From: an uncultured Pelagibacteraceae bacterium
GTDB taxonomy: Bacteria > Pseudomonadota > Alphaproteobacteria > Pelagibacterales > Pelagibacteraceae
Direction of reading: 5' to 3'
DNA: 38,785 nucleotides
Assembly: GCA_902555465.1 (NCBI GenBank)
Contig: CACDSN010000014.1
Span: 1 to 38,785, forward strand
Below the pieces are notes generated by a model. It saw only the letters and a list, made by a program, of their open reading frames with translations, did not search any database and was not told the origin of the DNA. Each line of letters opens with the position of its first letter. The stretch's first letter is position 1. Shown one piece after another: positions 17,330 to 26,009 of this stretch. Position numbers and translations under genes: made by a program.

Positions 17330-18415
17330 TTAGTAATAATGTATTAAATTATCTTTATCTAAGAAAGTTTCATTAAAATTATTATTTTTAAATTTTTTAG
17401 ATAAAGAGATTTTTATATGTTTTAATTGAGATGATCCTCTATTTTTCAACTTTTTGTCAGAAACAAATAGATAAAATTCATTAATTAAATTTTTACTTAA
17501 TAATGATGTTATTAATGTTTTTCCAGCCTCAACTAAAATACTTGAAATCTCATAGATAGATAGTCTTTTTAAAAGAAATTCAAAGTCTAAATTATTATAA
17601 TATAAAGGAGTATGTATAAGAATCACCTTCTTTGATTTAAGAAATTTAACCTTTTTATGATCTATTTTATTGTAGAATAAAAAAGTTTTATTATTTTTGG
17701 CATTTTTTACTATAAAACTATTTCTTTTGATTTTTAAATTTTTATCTAAAATTGCTACTTTTGGAGATGAATCACTAAGACCTTCAATTCTACAATTCAA
17801 TTTTGGATTATCTTCGTTAATTGTTTTTGATGATGTTAAAATACAATTTACCTTACTTCTTAGAATATGCGTGGTCATTAAAGAATGATTATTTGTAATA
17901 TAAAAATTTTTTTTATCTTTTGAATAAAAATCTTTAGAAATTGCAAGTTTTCCATAAATATATGGTTTATTATTTTTTTTTGAATAAAAATAATTCTTAT
18001 ATATTAATTTAGAGGAATTTTTTAGCAGGTTTTTTGTAACTTTAACTTTTTTAGATTTCAAAATCTTAAATGATTTACCGGATGTACGTAAATCAGGATC
18101 ATTAATTGAATATACAACTCTTTTAGGTTTTGAGCTTATAATTTCATTTACACATGGTGGAGTTTTTCCATAGTGTGCACAAGGTTCAAGAGATATATAG
18201 ATAGTTGAGTTTTTTTTATTTTTGTTAGATAATTTATTTAAAGCAATAACTTCAGAATGTGGTCTTCCAGATCTACCCGTAATGCCAAAAGAAATAACAT
18301 TGTCATTTTTAACTATTACAGTTCCTACCGATGGATTAGGACCAGTATATCCTAATGAATTTCGTGCTAAAGTATTAGCAAGACCAATAAAATACTTATC
18401 TTTTTTTATAGACAT
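17330..18415 (-). CDS. ribD: bifunctional riboflavin deaminase/reductase
   Basis: 361 residues. Deaminase domain (about 1-145) has the zinc ligands in HSEVIAL and [13 protein letters not shown]; the NADPH reductase domain (about 150-361) starts at [13 protein letters not shown] and has [20 protein letters not shown]. The usual VEGG near the end reads VEAG. Converts the GTP-derived pyrimidine to the ribityl-aminouracil. Its ATG lies 20 bases inside the 3' end of nrdR, so it is probably coupled to it. Confidence 0.94.
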   Translation of the reverse strand: MSIKKDKYFIGLANTLARNSLGYTGPNPSVGTVIVKNDNVISFGITGRSGRPHSEVIALNKLSNKNKKNSTIYISLEPCAHYGKTPPCVNEIISSKPKRVVYSINDPDLRTSGKSFKILKSKKVKVTKNLLKNSSKLIYKNYFYSKKNNKPYIYGKLAISKDFYSKDKKNFYITNNHSLMTTHILRSKVNCILTSSKTINEDNPKLNCRIEGLSDSSPKVAILDKNLKIKRNSFIVKNAKNNKTFLFYNKIDHKKVKFLKSKKVILIHTPLYYNNLDFEFLLKRLSIYEISSILVEAGKTLITSLLSKNLINEFYLFVSDKKLKNRGSSQLKHIKISLSKKFKNNNFNETFLDKDNLIHYY

Positions 18416-18854
18416 CTATTCTGTCTACGAAGGTTACAAAGTCTTTTTCCTCTCGAAAATTCCTATAAACAGAGGCAAAACGAACATATGCAACTGGATC
18501 CAAATTTTTTAAAGCATCCATGACCATAGTCCCTATTGTATTTGAAGAAATTTCATTTTGACCTAACTCTTCTAAGGATCTTGATATTTTAGTTATAAAT
18601 TTTTCTATTGTATCAGTATCTATAGGTCTTTTTTTAAGAGCAATATAAATAGATTTTGAAAGTTTATCTCTATCAAATGGAGATTTTCTTCCATTTTTTT
18701 TTACAACAATTAATTCTCTATATTGAACTCTCTCAAATGTAGTAAATCTTTCACCGCAATTGCACAATCTTCTTCTTCTGATAGATGTACCATCTTCTGC
18801 TGGTCTAGAGTCAACAACTGATGTTTCTCCTTTTTTACAAATAGGACAAATCAT
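18396..18854 (-). CDS. nrdR: transcriptional repressor NrdR
   Basis: 152-residue ATP/dATP-sensing repressor of ribonucleotide reductase genes. An N-terminal zinc ribbon is followed by the ATP-cone (about 49-139: [22 protein letters not shown]). The first knuckle is CPIC (Cys3, Cys6). The second reads [16 protein letters not shown], a C-x-C (Cys31, Cys33) where the family has C-x-x-C, one residue short. Sits between glyA and ribD, the usual alphaproteobacterial position, with no gap to glyA. No NrdR box was identified in the window. Confidence 0.94.
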   Translation of the reverse strand: MICPICKKGETSVVDSRPAEDGTSIRRRRLCNCGERFTTFERVQYRELIVVKKNGRKSPFDRDKLSKSIYIALKKRPIDTDTIEKFITKISRSLEELGQNEISSNTIGTMVMDALKNLDPVAYVRFASVYRNFREEKDFVTFVDRIDVYKKR

Positions 18855-20168
18855 TTATTTCCTTAAGTTTTTATAGATCGGAAACTTTGAACAAAGTTCT
18901 ATTACTTCTTCTTGTACTTCTTTTTCAATTCTAGAATTATCATCAGGATTTTCGGAAAGACCTTTAATAGTTTTTGTAATTAAATTACCAACTTTCCTGA
19001 ATTCCTCTAAGCCAAAACCTCTTGTAGTCGCAGCCTGTGTGCCTAATCTAATCCCTGAAGTCACCATAGGGCTTTCTGTATCAAACGGAATACCATTTTT
19101 ATTACACGTTATATTTGCCCTATCAAGGCTTTCTGCTGCCAAATTTCCTTTTACTTTAAACGGTCTTAAATCTACTAACATTAAATGAGTATCAGTTCCG
19201 CCAGAATATATTTTAAAACCGTTATTTATTAATGTTTCACTTAAAATTTTTGCATTTGATAAAACGGTTTTAATGTACGTTTGAAATTCTGGTTTTAATG
19301 CTTCTAGAAACCCAACTGCTTTAGCAGCAATAATGTGCATTAGAGGTCCACCTTGATATCCTGGAAAAACAGCAGTATTAATTTTTTTAGCAAGATCTTC
19401 ATGGTTGGTTAGAATGATTCCGCCCCTAGCACTTCTAAATACTTTATGTGTTGTTGAAGTAACTACGTGTGCATGATCAACAGGATTTGGATAACCTTTA
19501 CCAGCAACTAATCCAGAAAAATGTGCCATATCAACCATTAGATAGGATCCTACTTTGTCGGCAATTTCTCTGAATCTTTTAAAATCTATTACTCTTGAAT
19601 ATGCGCTACCACCAGCAATTATTAATTTTGGTTTATGTTCTAAAGCAAGTTTTTCTACGTTGTCGTAATCTATAAGCTCAGAACTTTTATCAACATCATA
19701 ACCAATCGCATTAAACCATTTTCCTGACATTGCAATTTTTAAACCATGTGTAATATGTCCACCTGAATTTAAACTCATACCCATAAAAGTATCACCAGGG
19801 TTCAGGATTGCTAAAAAAACAGCACCGTTTGCTTGAGCACCAGAATGTGGTTGTGAATTTGCAAATTTACAATTAAATAATTTTTTTAATCTTTCATTAG
19901 CTAAATTTTCAGCAATATCTACATGTGCACATCCATTATAATACCTTTTACCAGAATAACCTTCGGCGTACTTATTAGTTAGAACAGATCCTTGGGCTTC
20001 TAGAACAGCTTGGGAAACTATATTTTCAGATGCAATTAGCTCAATATGACTTTGTTGTCTTTTTAATTCATCATTTATAGCTTTATGAATATCAGGATCA
20101 ATATCTAAAAGACTCTTTTCAAAAAAGTCTTGATATTGATTATTTATATAATTACTCTCTTTTGACAT
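18855..20168 (-). CDS. glyA: serine hydroxymethyltransferase
   Basis: PLP enzyme interconverting serine and glycine while charging tetrahydrofolate with a methylene group. 437 residues. [15 protein letters not shown] opens the core, the PLP lysine is Lys242 in [14 protein letters not shown] (usually HKTLRGPRGG, so slightly divergent), and [16 protein letters not shown] is intact. The abutting stop/start borders with rpiB and nrdR suggest co-translation. Functionally it pairs with the sarcosine oxidase genes in this window: both exchange glycine and methylene-folate. Confidence 0.97.
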   Translation of the reverse strand: MSKESNYINNQYQDFFEKSLLDIDPDIHKAINDELKRQQSHIELIASENIVSQAVLEAQGSVLTNKYAEGYSGKRYYNGCAHVDIAENLANERLKKLFNCKFANSQPHSGAQANGAVFLAILNPGDTFMGMSLNSGGHITHGLKIAMSGKWFNAIGYDVDKSSELIDYDNVEKLALEHKPKLIIAGGSAYSRVIDFKRFREIADKVGSYLMVDMAHFSGLVAGKGYPNPVDHAHVVTSTTHKVFRSARGGIILTNHEDLAKKINTAVFPGYQGGPLMHIIAAKAVGFLEALKPEFQTYIKTVLSNAKILSETLINNGFKIYSGGTDTHLMLVDLRPFKVKGNLAAESLDRANITCNKNGIPFDTESPMVTSGIRLGTQAATTRGFGLEEFRKVGNLITKTIKGLSENPDDNSRIEKEVQEEVIELCSKFPIYKNLRK

Positions 20169-20594
20169 TTAAATTTTTTTAATCCTTTTTTTGTGTCTAC
20201 CACCTTCAAAGTCAGTTTTCAAAAAAATATTCAAATATTTTATTGCATTTTTTTTTGAAATTAGCCTAGATCCTAATGTAATAACATTTGCATCATTATG
20301 CAATCTTGATAATTTTGTTGATTTAGCATCATAGCATAAAGCAGCTCTTACATTTTTATGTTTATTTGCAGTCATAATCATTCCTTGTCCAGAGCCGCAA
20401 ATAAGAACTCCTATGAATTTAGAATTTTTTTTTAGAATTTTAGATAGTTTATGTGCATAGTCCGGGTAATCGACTTTTTTGAGGGTTTTTGGTCCAACAT
20501 CATGAATTTTTATTTTTTTTTTAATTAGAGAAGTTTTCAAATATTCTTTAAGTGAATATCCTGCGTGATCAGAAGCTATAATAATTTTTTTCAA
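20169..20594 (-). CDS. rpiB: ribose-5-phosphate isomerase B
   Basis: RpiB/LacAB-family isomerase of the pentose phosphate pathway, 141 residues. ASDHAGYSLKEYLK (8-21) and CGSGQGMIMTANK hold the phosphate-binding and catalytic cysteine region, followed by LSRLHNDANVITLGSRL. Normal length. Fits between the oxygenase-like gene and glyA with no spacer on either side; rpiB-glyA is a conserved alphaproteobacterial pair. Confidence 0.95.
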   Translation of the reverse strand: MKKIIIASDHAGYSLKEYLKTSLIKKKIKIHDVGPKTLKKVDYPDYAHKLSKILKKNSKFIGVLICGSGQGMIMTANKHKNVRAALCYDAKSTKLSRLHNDANVITLGSRLISKKNAIKYLNIFLKTDFEGGRHKKRIKKI

Positions 20595-21185
20595 TTAATT
20601 AAATTTGTAATCAAGCACACATGCTACAAGATGGACTCTATTTTCCTCTCCACCATTAAAAGCATTATGATACTTTCTGTTGTTTGTAATCCATACAGAT
20701 CCATCTGCAGGCATATGTTTGGCAATACTATCAATAACCATTATTGCACCGGGATTAGTATAAATAGGTATATGTAGACGTGGCTCAGGATCTCTGTGCC
20801 AACTTAGTGTTGATCTCGGTTCCTTAAGCAATAATCTAACTCTTCCTAATTTATATTTTTTTGAAAGTTGATCGTAAACATCTTTAAAATATGTATTACT
20901 AAAATCTTTTATAAATTCAGTGTATTTGCTTTCGTCAATCTTAGAGTCTCTAACTACCTCAACCCCACTTGCGTCAGGTTTTGTCCAATAAACTCCTCTT
21001 ATTTTGCTTCCTTGAACAGATTCTGGATCACCAGGAACTTGATTCAAGGATATACCCGCAAAATGAGGTATGCCTAGGCTTGTATCAAATCCTCTTATTT
21101 TTAAAACTTCATCACAAGCAATTCTCAGCTTAGAAATATCAAAATTAATATCTTGCTTTTGAAAATCGTTAAAGTTTAACAACAT
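20595..21185 (-). CDS. 2-oxoglutarate/Fe(II) oxygenase-like, Asp/Asn beta-hydroxylase type
   Basis: 196-residue cytoplasmic protein without signal peptide. It has the double-stranded beta-helix iron triad: WHRDPEPRLHIPI gives His130 and Asp132, and YHNAFNGGEENRVHLV gives His173, with Arg183 as a likely 2-oxoglutarate contact. The pattern resembles aspartyl/asparaginyl beta-hydroxylases. Substrate unknown. It opens the rpiB-glyA-nrdR-rib run, joined to rpiB by adjacent stop and start, so its expression follows central carbon and riboflavin genes. A divergent 72-base gap separates it from hemB. Confidence 0.7.
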   Translation of the reverse strand: MLLNFNDFQKQDINFDISKLRIACDEVLKIRGFDTSLGIPHFAGISLNQVPGDPESVQGSKIRGVYWTKPDASGVEVVRDSKIDESKYTEFIKDFSNTYFKDVYDQLSKKYKLGRVRLLLKEPRSTLSWHRDPEPRLHIPIYTNPGAIMVIDSIAKHMPADGSVWITNNRKYHNAFNGGEENRVHLVACVLDYKFN

Positions 21186-21257
21186 AAATTTTTAATAGCT
21201 CAAAAATAAATATAGTATATATAACTTTTGTCGCATAATTAAATATATATTATTAGT

Positions 21258-22247
21258 ATGATAACAGGTAAATATCCATCGTTAAGACTTAGAAGAAACA
21301 GAAAATATAGTTGGACAAGAAGGTTGATAAGAGAAAATAACCTTTCCACCAACGACTTAATATTACCAATATTTTTGACAGATGGAAAAAATAAAAAAAG
21401 CAAAATTTCGAGCATGCCTGGTATTTTTAGATACTCAGTGGACATGTTGCCAAAAGTTATAGATAAAGCATTATCAAATAAAATTCCTATGGTGGCTTTT
21501 TTTCCTAACACGAAATTTAATAAAAAAAATAATTTAGGTACTGAAGCTTTAAATGAAAATAACCTTGTATGTAATGCATTAAAACTTATTAAAAATAAAT
21601 ATAAAAATGAAATTGGAATAATGACTGATGTTGCATTAGATCCTTATACATCGCATGGTCATGATGGATTAATTAAAAAGAATAAAATTTTAAATGATGA
21701 AACAGTGCGTATTTTAATAGAACAATCTTTACTACTAGCTGAAATGGGATCTGATGTAATTGCACCCTCTGATATGATGGATGGAAGAATTGGTGAAATT
21801 AGAAAATTTTTAGATAAAAAAAAATTTTATAACGTTCAGCTTTTATCGTATGCCGTAAAGTACGCTTCTAATTTTTATGGTCCATTTAGAGATGCAGTAG
21901 GGTCTAAATCTTTACTAAAAGGTGACAAGAGAACATATCAAATGGATTTTGCAAATTCAAATGAAGCTATTAGAGAGGTTGCCCTTGATATAAAAGAAGG
22001 AGCTGATTTTGTAATGGTAAAACCAGGAATGCCATATCTTGATATTATTAAGTCAATAAAAGATAAGTTTAAAATTCCTGTGTTTGCATATCAAGTTTCG
22101 GGTGAATATTCATTAATTAAAAATGGGATAAATAACAAAATTATTAATCATGATGCAATTATTGAAAGTTTAATAGCATTTAAGCGAGCTGGGTCATGTG
22201 CAATTGTAACTTATTTTGCTAATGAAGTTGCAAATATGTTAGATTAA
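21258..22247 (+). CDS. hemB: delta-aminolevulinic acid dehydratase
   Basis: Condenses two aminolevulinate molecules to porphobilinogen in heme synthesis. 329 residues. The two Schiff-base lysines are Lys201 (SYAVKYASNFYGPF) and Lys255 (FVMVKPGMPYLD). The metal loop reads DVALDPYTSHGHDG: Ala126, Asp128 and Asp136 where zinc enzymes have three cysteines, so this is the zinc-independent, magnesium-type enzyme common in alphaproteobacteria. Isolated on the plus strand; its 3' end overlaps recO by four bases. Together with ctaA it marks a heme-dependent respiratory organism. Confidence 0.96.
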   Translation: MITGKYPSLRLRRNRKYSWTRRLIRENNLSTNDLILPIFLTDGKNKKSKISSMPGIFRYSVDMLPKVIDKALSNKIPMVAFFPNTKFNKKNNLGTEALNENNLVCNALKLIKNKYKNEIGIMTDVALDPYTSHGHDGLIKKNKILNDETVRILIEQSLLLAEMGSDVIAPSDMMDGRIGEIRKFLDKKKFYNVQLLSYAVKYASNFYGPFRDAVGSKSLLKGDKRTYQMDFANSNEAIREVALDIKEGADFVMVKPGMPYLDIIKSIKDKFKIPVFAYQVSGEYSLIKNGINNKIINHDAIIESLIAFKRAGSCAIVTYFANEVANMLD

Positions 22248-22918
22248 ATCAATTTGATAAATTCATTTCTAGATAAAGGATAATTGATATTATTTGGGAT
22301 TAAGACCGATTTATTTAAAAAATCTCCAACCAACTTTAGTCCATCCTTTAGTTCATCATTATTTACATCATTATTACTACTTTTTATTAGAAAAGAAGGA
22401 ATTGATTTTGATCCATCAAAAGTCAAAAAGTGTGATTGATCATTTTTTAACTCATCATGATTGATATAATTGCTAAAATTAATATCATAACCAACAAGTT
22501 TTATTATTTCAAGTTCCCAAAAAATAAAATTTTTAATCCAATTTTTTGTATTTAGAAGTGCATATAAATTAAAAAGTTGGTTAAAAATGTTTTTATTAGA
22601 TTGATTTTCAACTGTAAGAATTTTAATTAAATTTAGTGAATACAAAATACAACTAAGTTTTATTTTATTATCTAAAAAATGAGGTGTATATATTTTTTCT
22701 ATTTCGACTTTAAAATATCCTGCTCTATTAGAAATTTTAGAGTTAAACTGTATATTAAATAAATTACCTGCTAACAAAAAACTTTTGATTTTAACTGAGG
22801 ATGCACCAAAAATTAAGCCCGATACTTTTCCGTGATTTTCAGTGAAAAACTCTGCTATTGCTGAATTCTCGTTATACTTATTCTTGCTAATAAGAAAACC
22901 TTTATCTTCAAATTTCAT
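22244..22918 (-). CDS. recO: DNA repair protein RecO
   Basis: Mediator that loads RecA on gapped DNA with RecR. 224 residues: N-terminal OB-fold (about 1-80; GFLISKNKYNENSAIAEFFTENHGKVSGLIFGA) and a helical C-terminal domain. The zinc cysteines of some RecO proteins are absent. Last gene of the dapA-to-recO run; overlaps rnc by 11 bases. In most alphaproteobacteria era lies between rnc and recO; it does not here. Confidence 0.9.
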   Translation of the reverse strand: MKFEDKGFLISKNKYNENSAIAEFFTENHGKVSGLIFGASSVKIKSFLLAGNLFNIQFNSKISNRAGYFKVEIEKIYTPHFLDNKIKLSCILYSLNLIKILTVENQSNKNIFNQLFNLYALLNTKNWIKNFIFWELEIIKLVGYDINFSNYINHDELKNDQSHFLTFDGSKSIPSFLIKSSNNDVNNDELKDGLKLVGDFLNKSVLIPNNINYPLSRNEFIKLI

Positions 22919-23585
22919 TTTTACTATCTAATAGCTTTAACAATTTAGCAGCAGCCGCTTGTTGTGCTATTTTTTTTGATGAACCTTCAGCTTCAATAAA
23001 TGAAGTATCTTTTAATTTAACAGCTACTTTAAAATTAGGTTTATGTTTAGGACCAGTATCAGAAATAAATTTATAAATTGGTAAAATTTTAAATTTTTTA
23101 AGTGAATGTTCCTGAAGTTTTGTTTTTGCATCAATTATAGTTATATTTTTATCGTTTATATGTTTATTCCATATTTTTAAGATAAATTTTTCTACAAAAT
23201 CAAAACCTTTATCTAAATAAATTGCACCAATTAATGCTTCGCATGAGTCAGAAATAATTTTTTTTTCAATAATTTGTTTTTTTAATCTTAAATTGCCTAT
23301 TTTAATAATTTTATCCAATTCTAAAAAATTTCCGATTTCGAAACATTTATTTTTATTTACCAAAGATGCTAATTTTTTATCTAAAATTCCTTCTTTTTCA
23401 TTTGGAAAAATTTCAAGTAATTTTTTAGAAATACAGAGACCCAAAACCCTATCTCCTAAAAATTCTAATTTTTCATAATTATTAATTTTATCTGCGCTTT
23501 TATGAGTTATAGCATTTATATAAAGGTCTAAATTATTTATTTTAAAACCTAAATTTTGCTCAAGTTTATTTAAATTTTTTTTCAT
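22908..23585 (-). CDS. rnc: ribonuclease III
   Basis: Double-strand-specific RNase that processes rRNA precursors. 225 residues. Catalytic domain: NYEKLEFLGDRVLGLCIS (the family has S or A where this has Arg in GDRV) and SDSCEALIGAIYLDKGF with the metal-binding Asp and Glu. A C-terminal double-stranded-RNA-binding domain spans about residues 152-222 (GSSKKIAQQAAAAKLL). Overlaps lepB by one base upstream. Confidence 0.95.
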   Translation of the reverse strand: MKKNLNKLEQNLGFKINNLDLYINAITHKSADKINNYEKLEFLGDRVLGLCISKKLLEIFPNEKEGILDKKLASLVNKNKCFEIGNFLELDKIIKIGNLRLKKQIIEKKIISDSCEALIGAIYLDKGFDFVEKFILKIWNKHINDKNITIIDAKTKLQEHSLKKFKILPIYKFISDTGPKHKPNFKVAVKLKDTSFIEAEGSSKKIAQQAAAAKLLKLLDSKNEI

Positions 23586-24319
23586 TATCTTAATTTTTTT
23601 AAAAATCTGTCATATCTTATGATATTTGGCCATTTCCAAATTTCAAAAATACTTCCATCTCTGCTATTTGAAGAAAAAAACAAAAATTGAGCCTTTCCTA
23701 CTAAGTTGTCTTGGTGAACATATCCTACTTCAGATAAAAATCTACTATCCTTAGAACAATCCCTATTATCTCCTAAAAAGAAATAATGATTTTTAGGAAC
23801 CAGATACTTGTCAGAGTTTTGATAAGAAATATCATTTCTATAAGATACAATATATGATCTTTCACTAGAAATTTTTTCCTCAAATGTTGAAACACTTATT
23901 TGCTGTTTGCCGCAATATAATTTTTTACTATTATCAATTAAAGTAGTTAAAATTTGTTTATTATTAACAAATAAATTTCCATCAATAAACTGAATGGTAT
24001 CACCTGGCAAACCTATTAATCTTTTAATATAATCGGTTCTATTGTCTGATGGCGTTTTAAAAACAATTATATCACCTCTTTTAGGCTGTTTTCCAAAAAT
24101 TCTATTTTTGAATATTGGAGGACTGAATGGAAATGAATGCTTGCTATATCCATAAGAATATTTTGTAACAAATAATCTATCACCCACCAATAGGTTCAAT
24201 TCCATTGACGATGAAGGTATATAAAATGGTTGAATAAATAAAGATCTTATTATTACTGCAATAATTAATGCATATATTAAAGTTTTAATATTATCTATTA
24301 GAGTATTTTTTTTGATCAT
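23585..24319 (-). CDS. lepB: signal peptidase I
   Basis: Inner-membrane peptidase that removes export signals. 244 residues, one N-terminal helix (about 10-30) then a periplasmic domain. Catalytic Ser38 in FYIPSSSME and Lys99 in RTDYIKRLIGLPGD form the Ser/Lys dyad; box E reads LGDNRDCSKDSRF. Overlaps acpS by four bases and rnc by one, the conserved alphaproteobacterial acpS-lepB-rnc order. Confidence 0.96.
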   Translation of the reverse strand: MIKKNTLIDNIKTLIYALIIAVIIRSLFIQPFYIPSSSMELNLLVGDRLFVTKYSYGYSKHSFPFSPPIFKNRIFGKQPKRGDIIVFKTPSDNRTDYIKRLIGLPGDTIQFIDGNLFVNNKQILTTLIDNSKKLYCGKQQISVSTFEEKISSERSYIVSYRNDISYQNSDKYLVPKNHYFFLGDNRDCSKDSRFLSEVGYVHQDNLVGKAQFLFFSSNSRDGSIFEIWKWPNIIRYDRFLKKLR

Positions 24320-24702
24320 ACTTTTTCAATAATCACGTATGCAATTGAGTATTTTTTTTCATCAGAAATAGATAGAATTGTTTTAAATGATTTAACTTTA
24401 AATTGTTTTTTTAAAAAAGTAGATGTCGATTTTTTTAATACAATTGATGGTTTGCCTTTTGTATTATTCTTTACCTCTATATCCTTAAAATTTAAATTTT
24501 TTGAAACACCAAAGCCAGTTGCTTTTGAAAAAGCTTCTTTAGCTGCAAATCTTTTTGAAAAGAAGTTAACTTTATTTTTAATTTTTTTTGAAAATTTTTG
24601 TTCTCTTATCGTAAAAACTCTTTTAATAAAATTCTCGTTTTTAACAATTTTTTTAATTCTGTTATTATCAACTATATCTACACCAATTCCGATTATTGAC
24701 AT
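24316..24702 (-). CDS. acpS: holo-ACP synthase
   Basis: Transfers phosphopantetheine from CoA to acyl carrier protein. 128 residues. Both signature motifs are present: GIGVDIVDNNRIKKI (5-19) with the metal Asp, and FFSKRFAAKEAFSKATGFG with the Glu and Lys. Normal length. Seven bases follow the pdxJ stop, and the 3' end overlaps lepB. Confidence 0.95.
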   Translation of the reverse strand: MSIIGIGVDIVDNNRIKKIVKNENFIKRVFTIREQKFSKKIKNKVNFFSKRFAAKEAFSKATGFGVSKNLNFKDIEVKNNTKGKPSIVLKKSTSTFLKKQFKVKSFKTILSISDEKKYSIAYVIIEKV

Positions 24703-24708
24703 TTTATA

Positions 24709-25425
24709 TTATTTTAAAATTTTTTTAAAAGTTTTAATAACATTCTTTAAACCATAATGTATTGATTCACCAATTATAAAATGACCAATATTATATTCGG
24801 TGATTTGAGTAATTTTTTTTAAAATTTTAGTAGTTTTATAATTTAGACCATGTCCAGCATGAACCTCTAATTTAAGAGATTCTGCAAACTTTGCACATTT
24901 TTTAATCTTAATAAATTCTTTTTGAAAATTTTTATTTTTTTTTACAAGATTAGAAATTTTACCAGTGTGAATTTCTACACATTTTGATCCTAAATGTTTG
25001 GCAGTTTTAATATCTTTAATCGATGGATTTATAAAAAGGCTAGTTCTAATATTAAAAAAATTTAACTTATTTACTATATATTTAATTTTATTTTTATTTT
25101 TATTTAGATTTAGCCCACCTTCAGTTGTTATTTCTTTTCTTTTCTCTGGAACAATACAGACGTAATCAGGTTTAAATTTTAATGCAATTTTTAACATTTC
25201 TTTGGTAGCAGCCATCTCAAGATTGAGTGGTATTTTTTTATTAGAACTTATAATTCTTAAATCATCAACATTAATATGTCTTCTATCCTCTCTTAAATGG
25301 ATAGTAATTGAATTAGCGCCATATTTAATTGCATTTTTTGCAGCGAGATATGGATAAGGATGATCTTCACCTCTAGCGTTTCTTACTGTTGCAATATGAT
25401 CAATATTTACACCAAGGTTAATCAT
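24709..25425 (-). CDS. pdxJ: pyridoxine 5'-phosphate synthase
   Basis: Last step of de novo vitamin B6 synthesis, from aminoacetone phosphate and deoxyxylulose phosphate. 238 residues, TIM barrel. LGVNIDHIATVRNARGEDHPYP (4-25), TIHLREDRRHI and EVHAGHGLNYKTT carry the active-site His, Arg and Glu residues. Overlaps pyrE by four bases. Several PLP enzymes in this window (glyA, metY) depend on its product. Confidence 0.96.
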   Translation of the reverse strand: MINLGVNIDHIATVRNARGEDHPYPYLAAKNAIKYGANSITIHLREDRRHINVDDLRIISSNKKIPLNLEMAATKEMLKIALKFKPDYVCIVPEKRKEITTEGGLNLNKNKNKIKYIVNKLNFFNIRTSLFINPSIKDIKTAKHLGSKCVEIHTGKISNLVKKNKNFQKEFIKIKKCAKFAESLKLEVHAGHGLNYKTTKILKKITQITEYNIGHFIIGESIHYGLKNVIKTFKKILK

Positions 25426-26009
25426 TTAACTCTTCTACTACCAGGTGAAGTGACTGGAATTTTTTTTAAAAAGCTTGGTAAATTATTTTTTTTATATGTT
25501 GGAATATTTAATTTAATCTGTGATATAATTTTTTTATTAATCTTTAAATAATTTTTATTAGATCTATTGATTAAACATGCAAAACCTACAACTAAAGCTT
25601 TTGAATTATTTATTAATTTAACACATTCAAGACTTGATTTTCCTGTAGTAATTACATCCTCAACTATTAAGACTTTAGCGTTAGGTTTAATTTTAAAACC
25701 TCTCCTTAATTTAAATTTACCTTTAACTCTTTCACAAAAAATTGTTTCAATCTTAAGTATTTTACCTATTTCATATCCAATTATTATTCCACCCATTGCA
25801 GGAGATAAAATAATATCAATTTTTTTAAAATTCTTTTTAATTTTAAATGCCAAGGATTTGCAAATTTTATTAGCCTTATTTGGAAAACTTAAAAGTTTAG
25901 CACATTGAACATATTGATGTGAATGCAATCCCGAAGAAAGTACAAAATGACCTTCTTTTAATGCCTCAGTTTTTTTTAAAACCGCTAAAGAGTCTTTTAA
26001 AGAAAGCAT
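25422..26009 (-). CDS. pyrE: orotate phosphoribosyltransferase
   Basis: Forms orotidine monophosphate from orotate and PRPP. 195 residues. The PRPP motif is VLIVEDVITTGKSS and the flexible catalytic loop FCERVKGKFKLRRGFKI. The N-terminal GHFVLSSGLHSHQYVQCA is typical. The only plausible ATG lies 44 bases inside the 3' end of rsh, an unusually long same-strand overlap, though no closer start codon is available before the conserved block. Confidence 0.94.
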   Translation of the reverse strand: MLSLKDSLAVLKKTEALKEGHFVLSSGLHSHQYVQCAKLLSFPNKANKICKSLAFKIKKNFKKIDIILSPAMGGIIIGYEIGKILKIETIFCERVKGKFKLRRGFKIKPNAKVLIVEDVITTGKSSLECVKLINNSKALVVGFACLINRSNKNYLKINKKIISQIKLNIPTYKKNNLPSFLKKIPVTSPGSRRVK

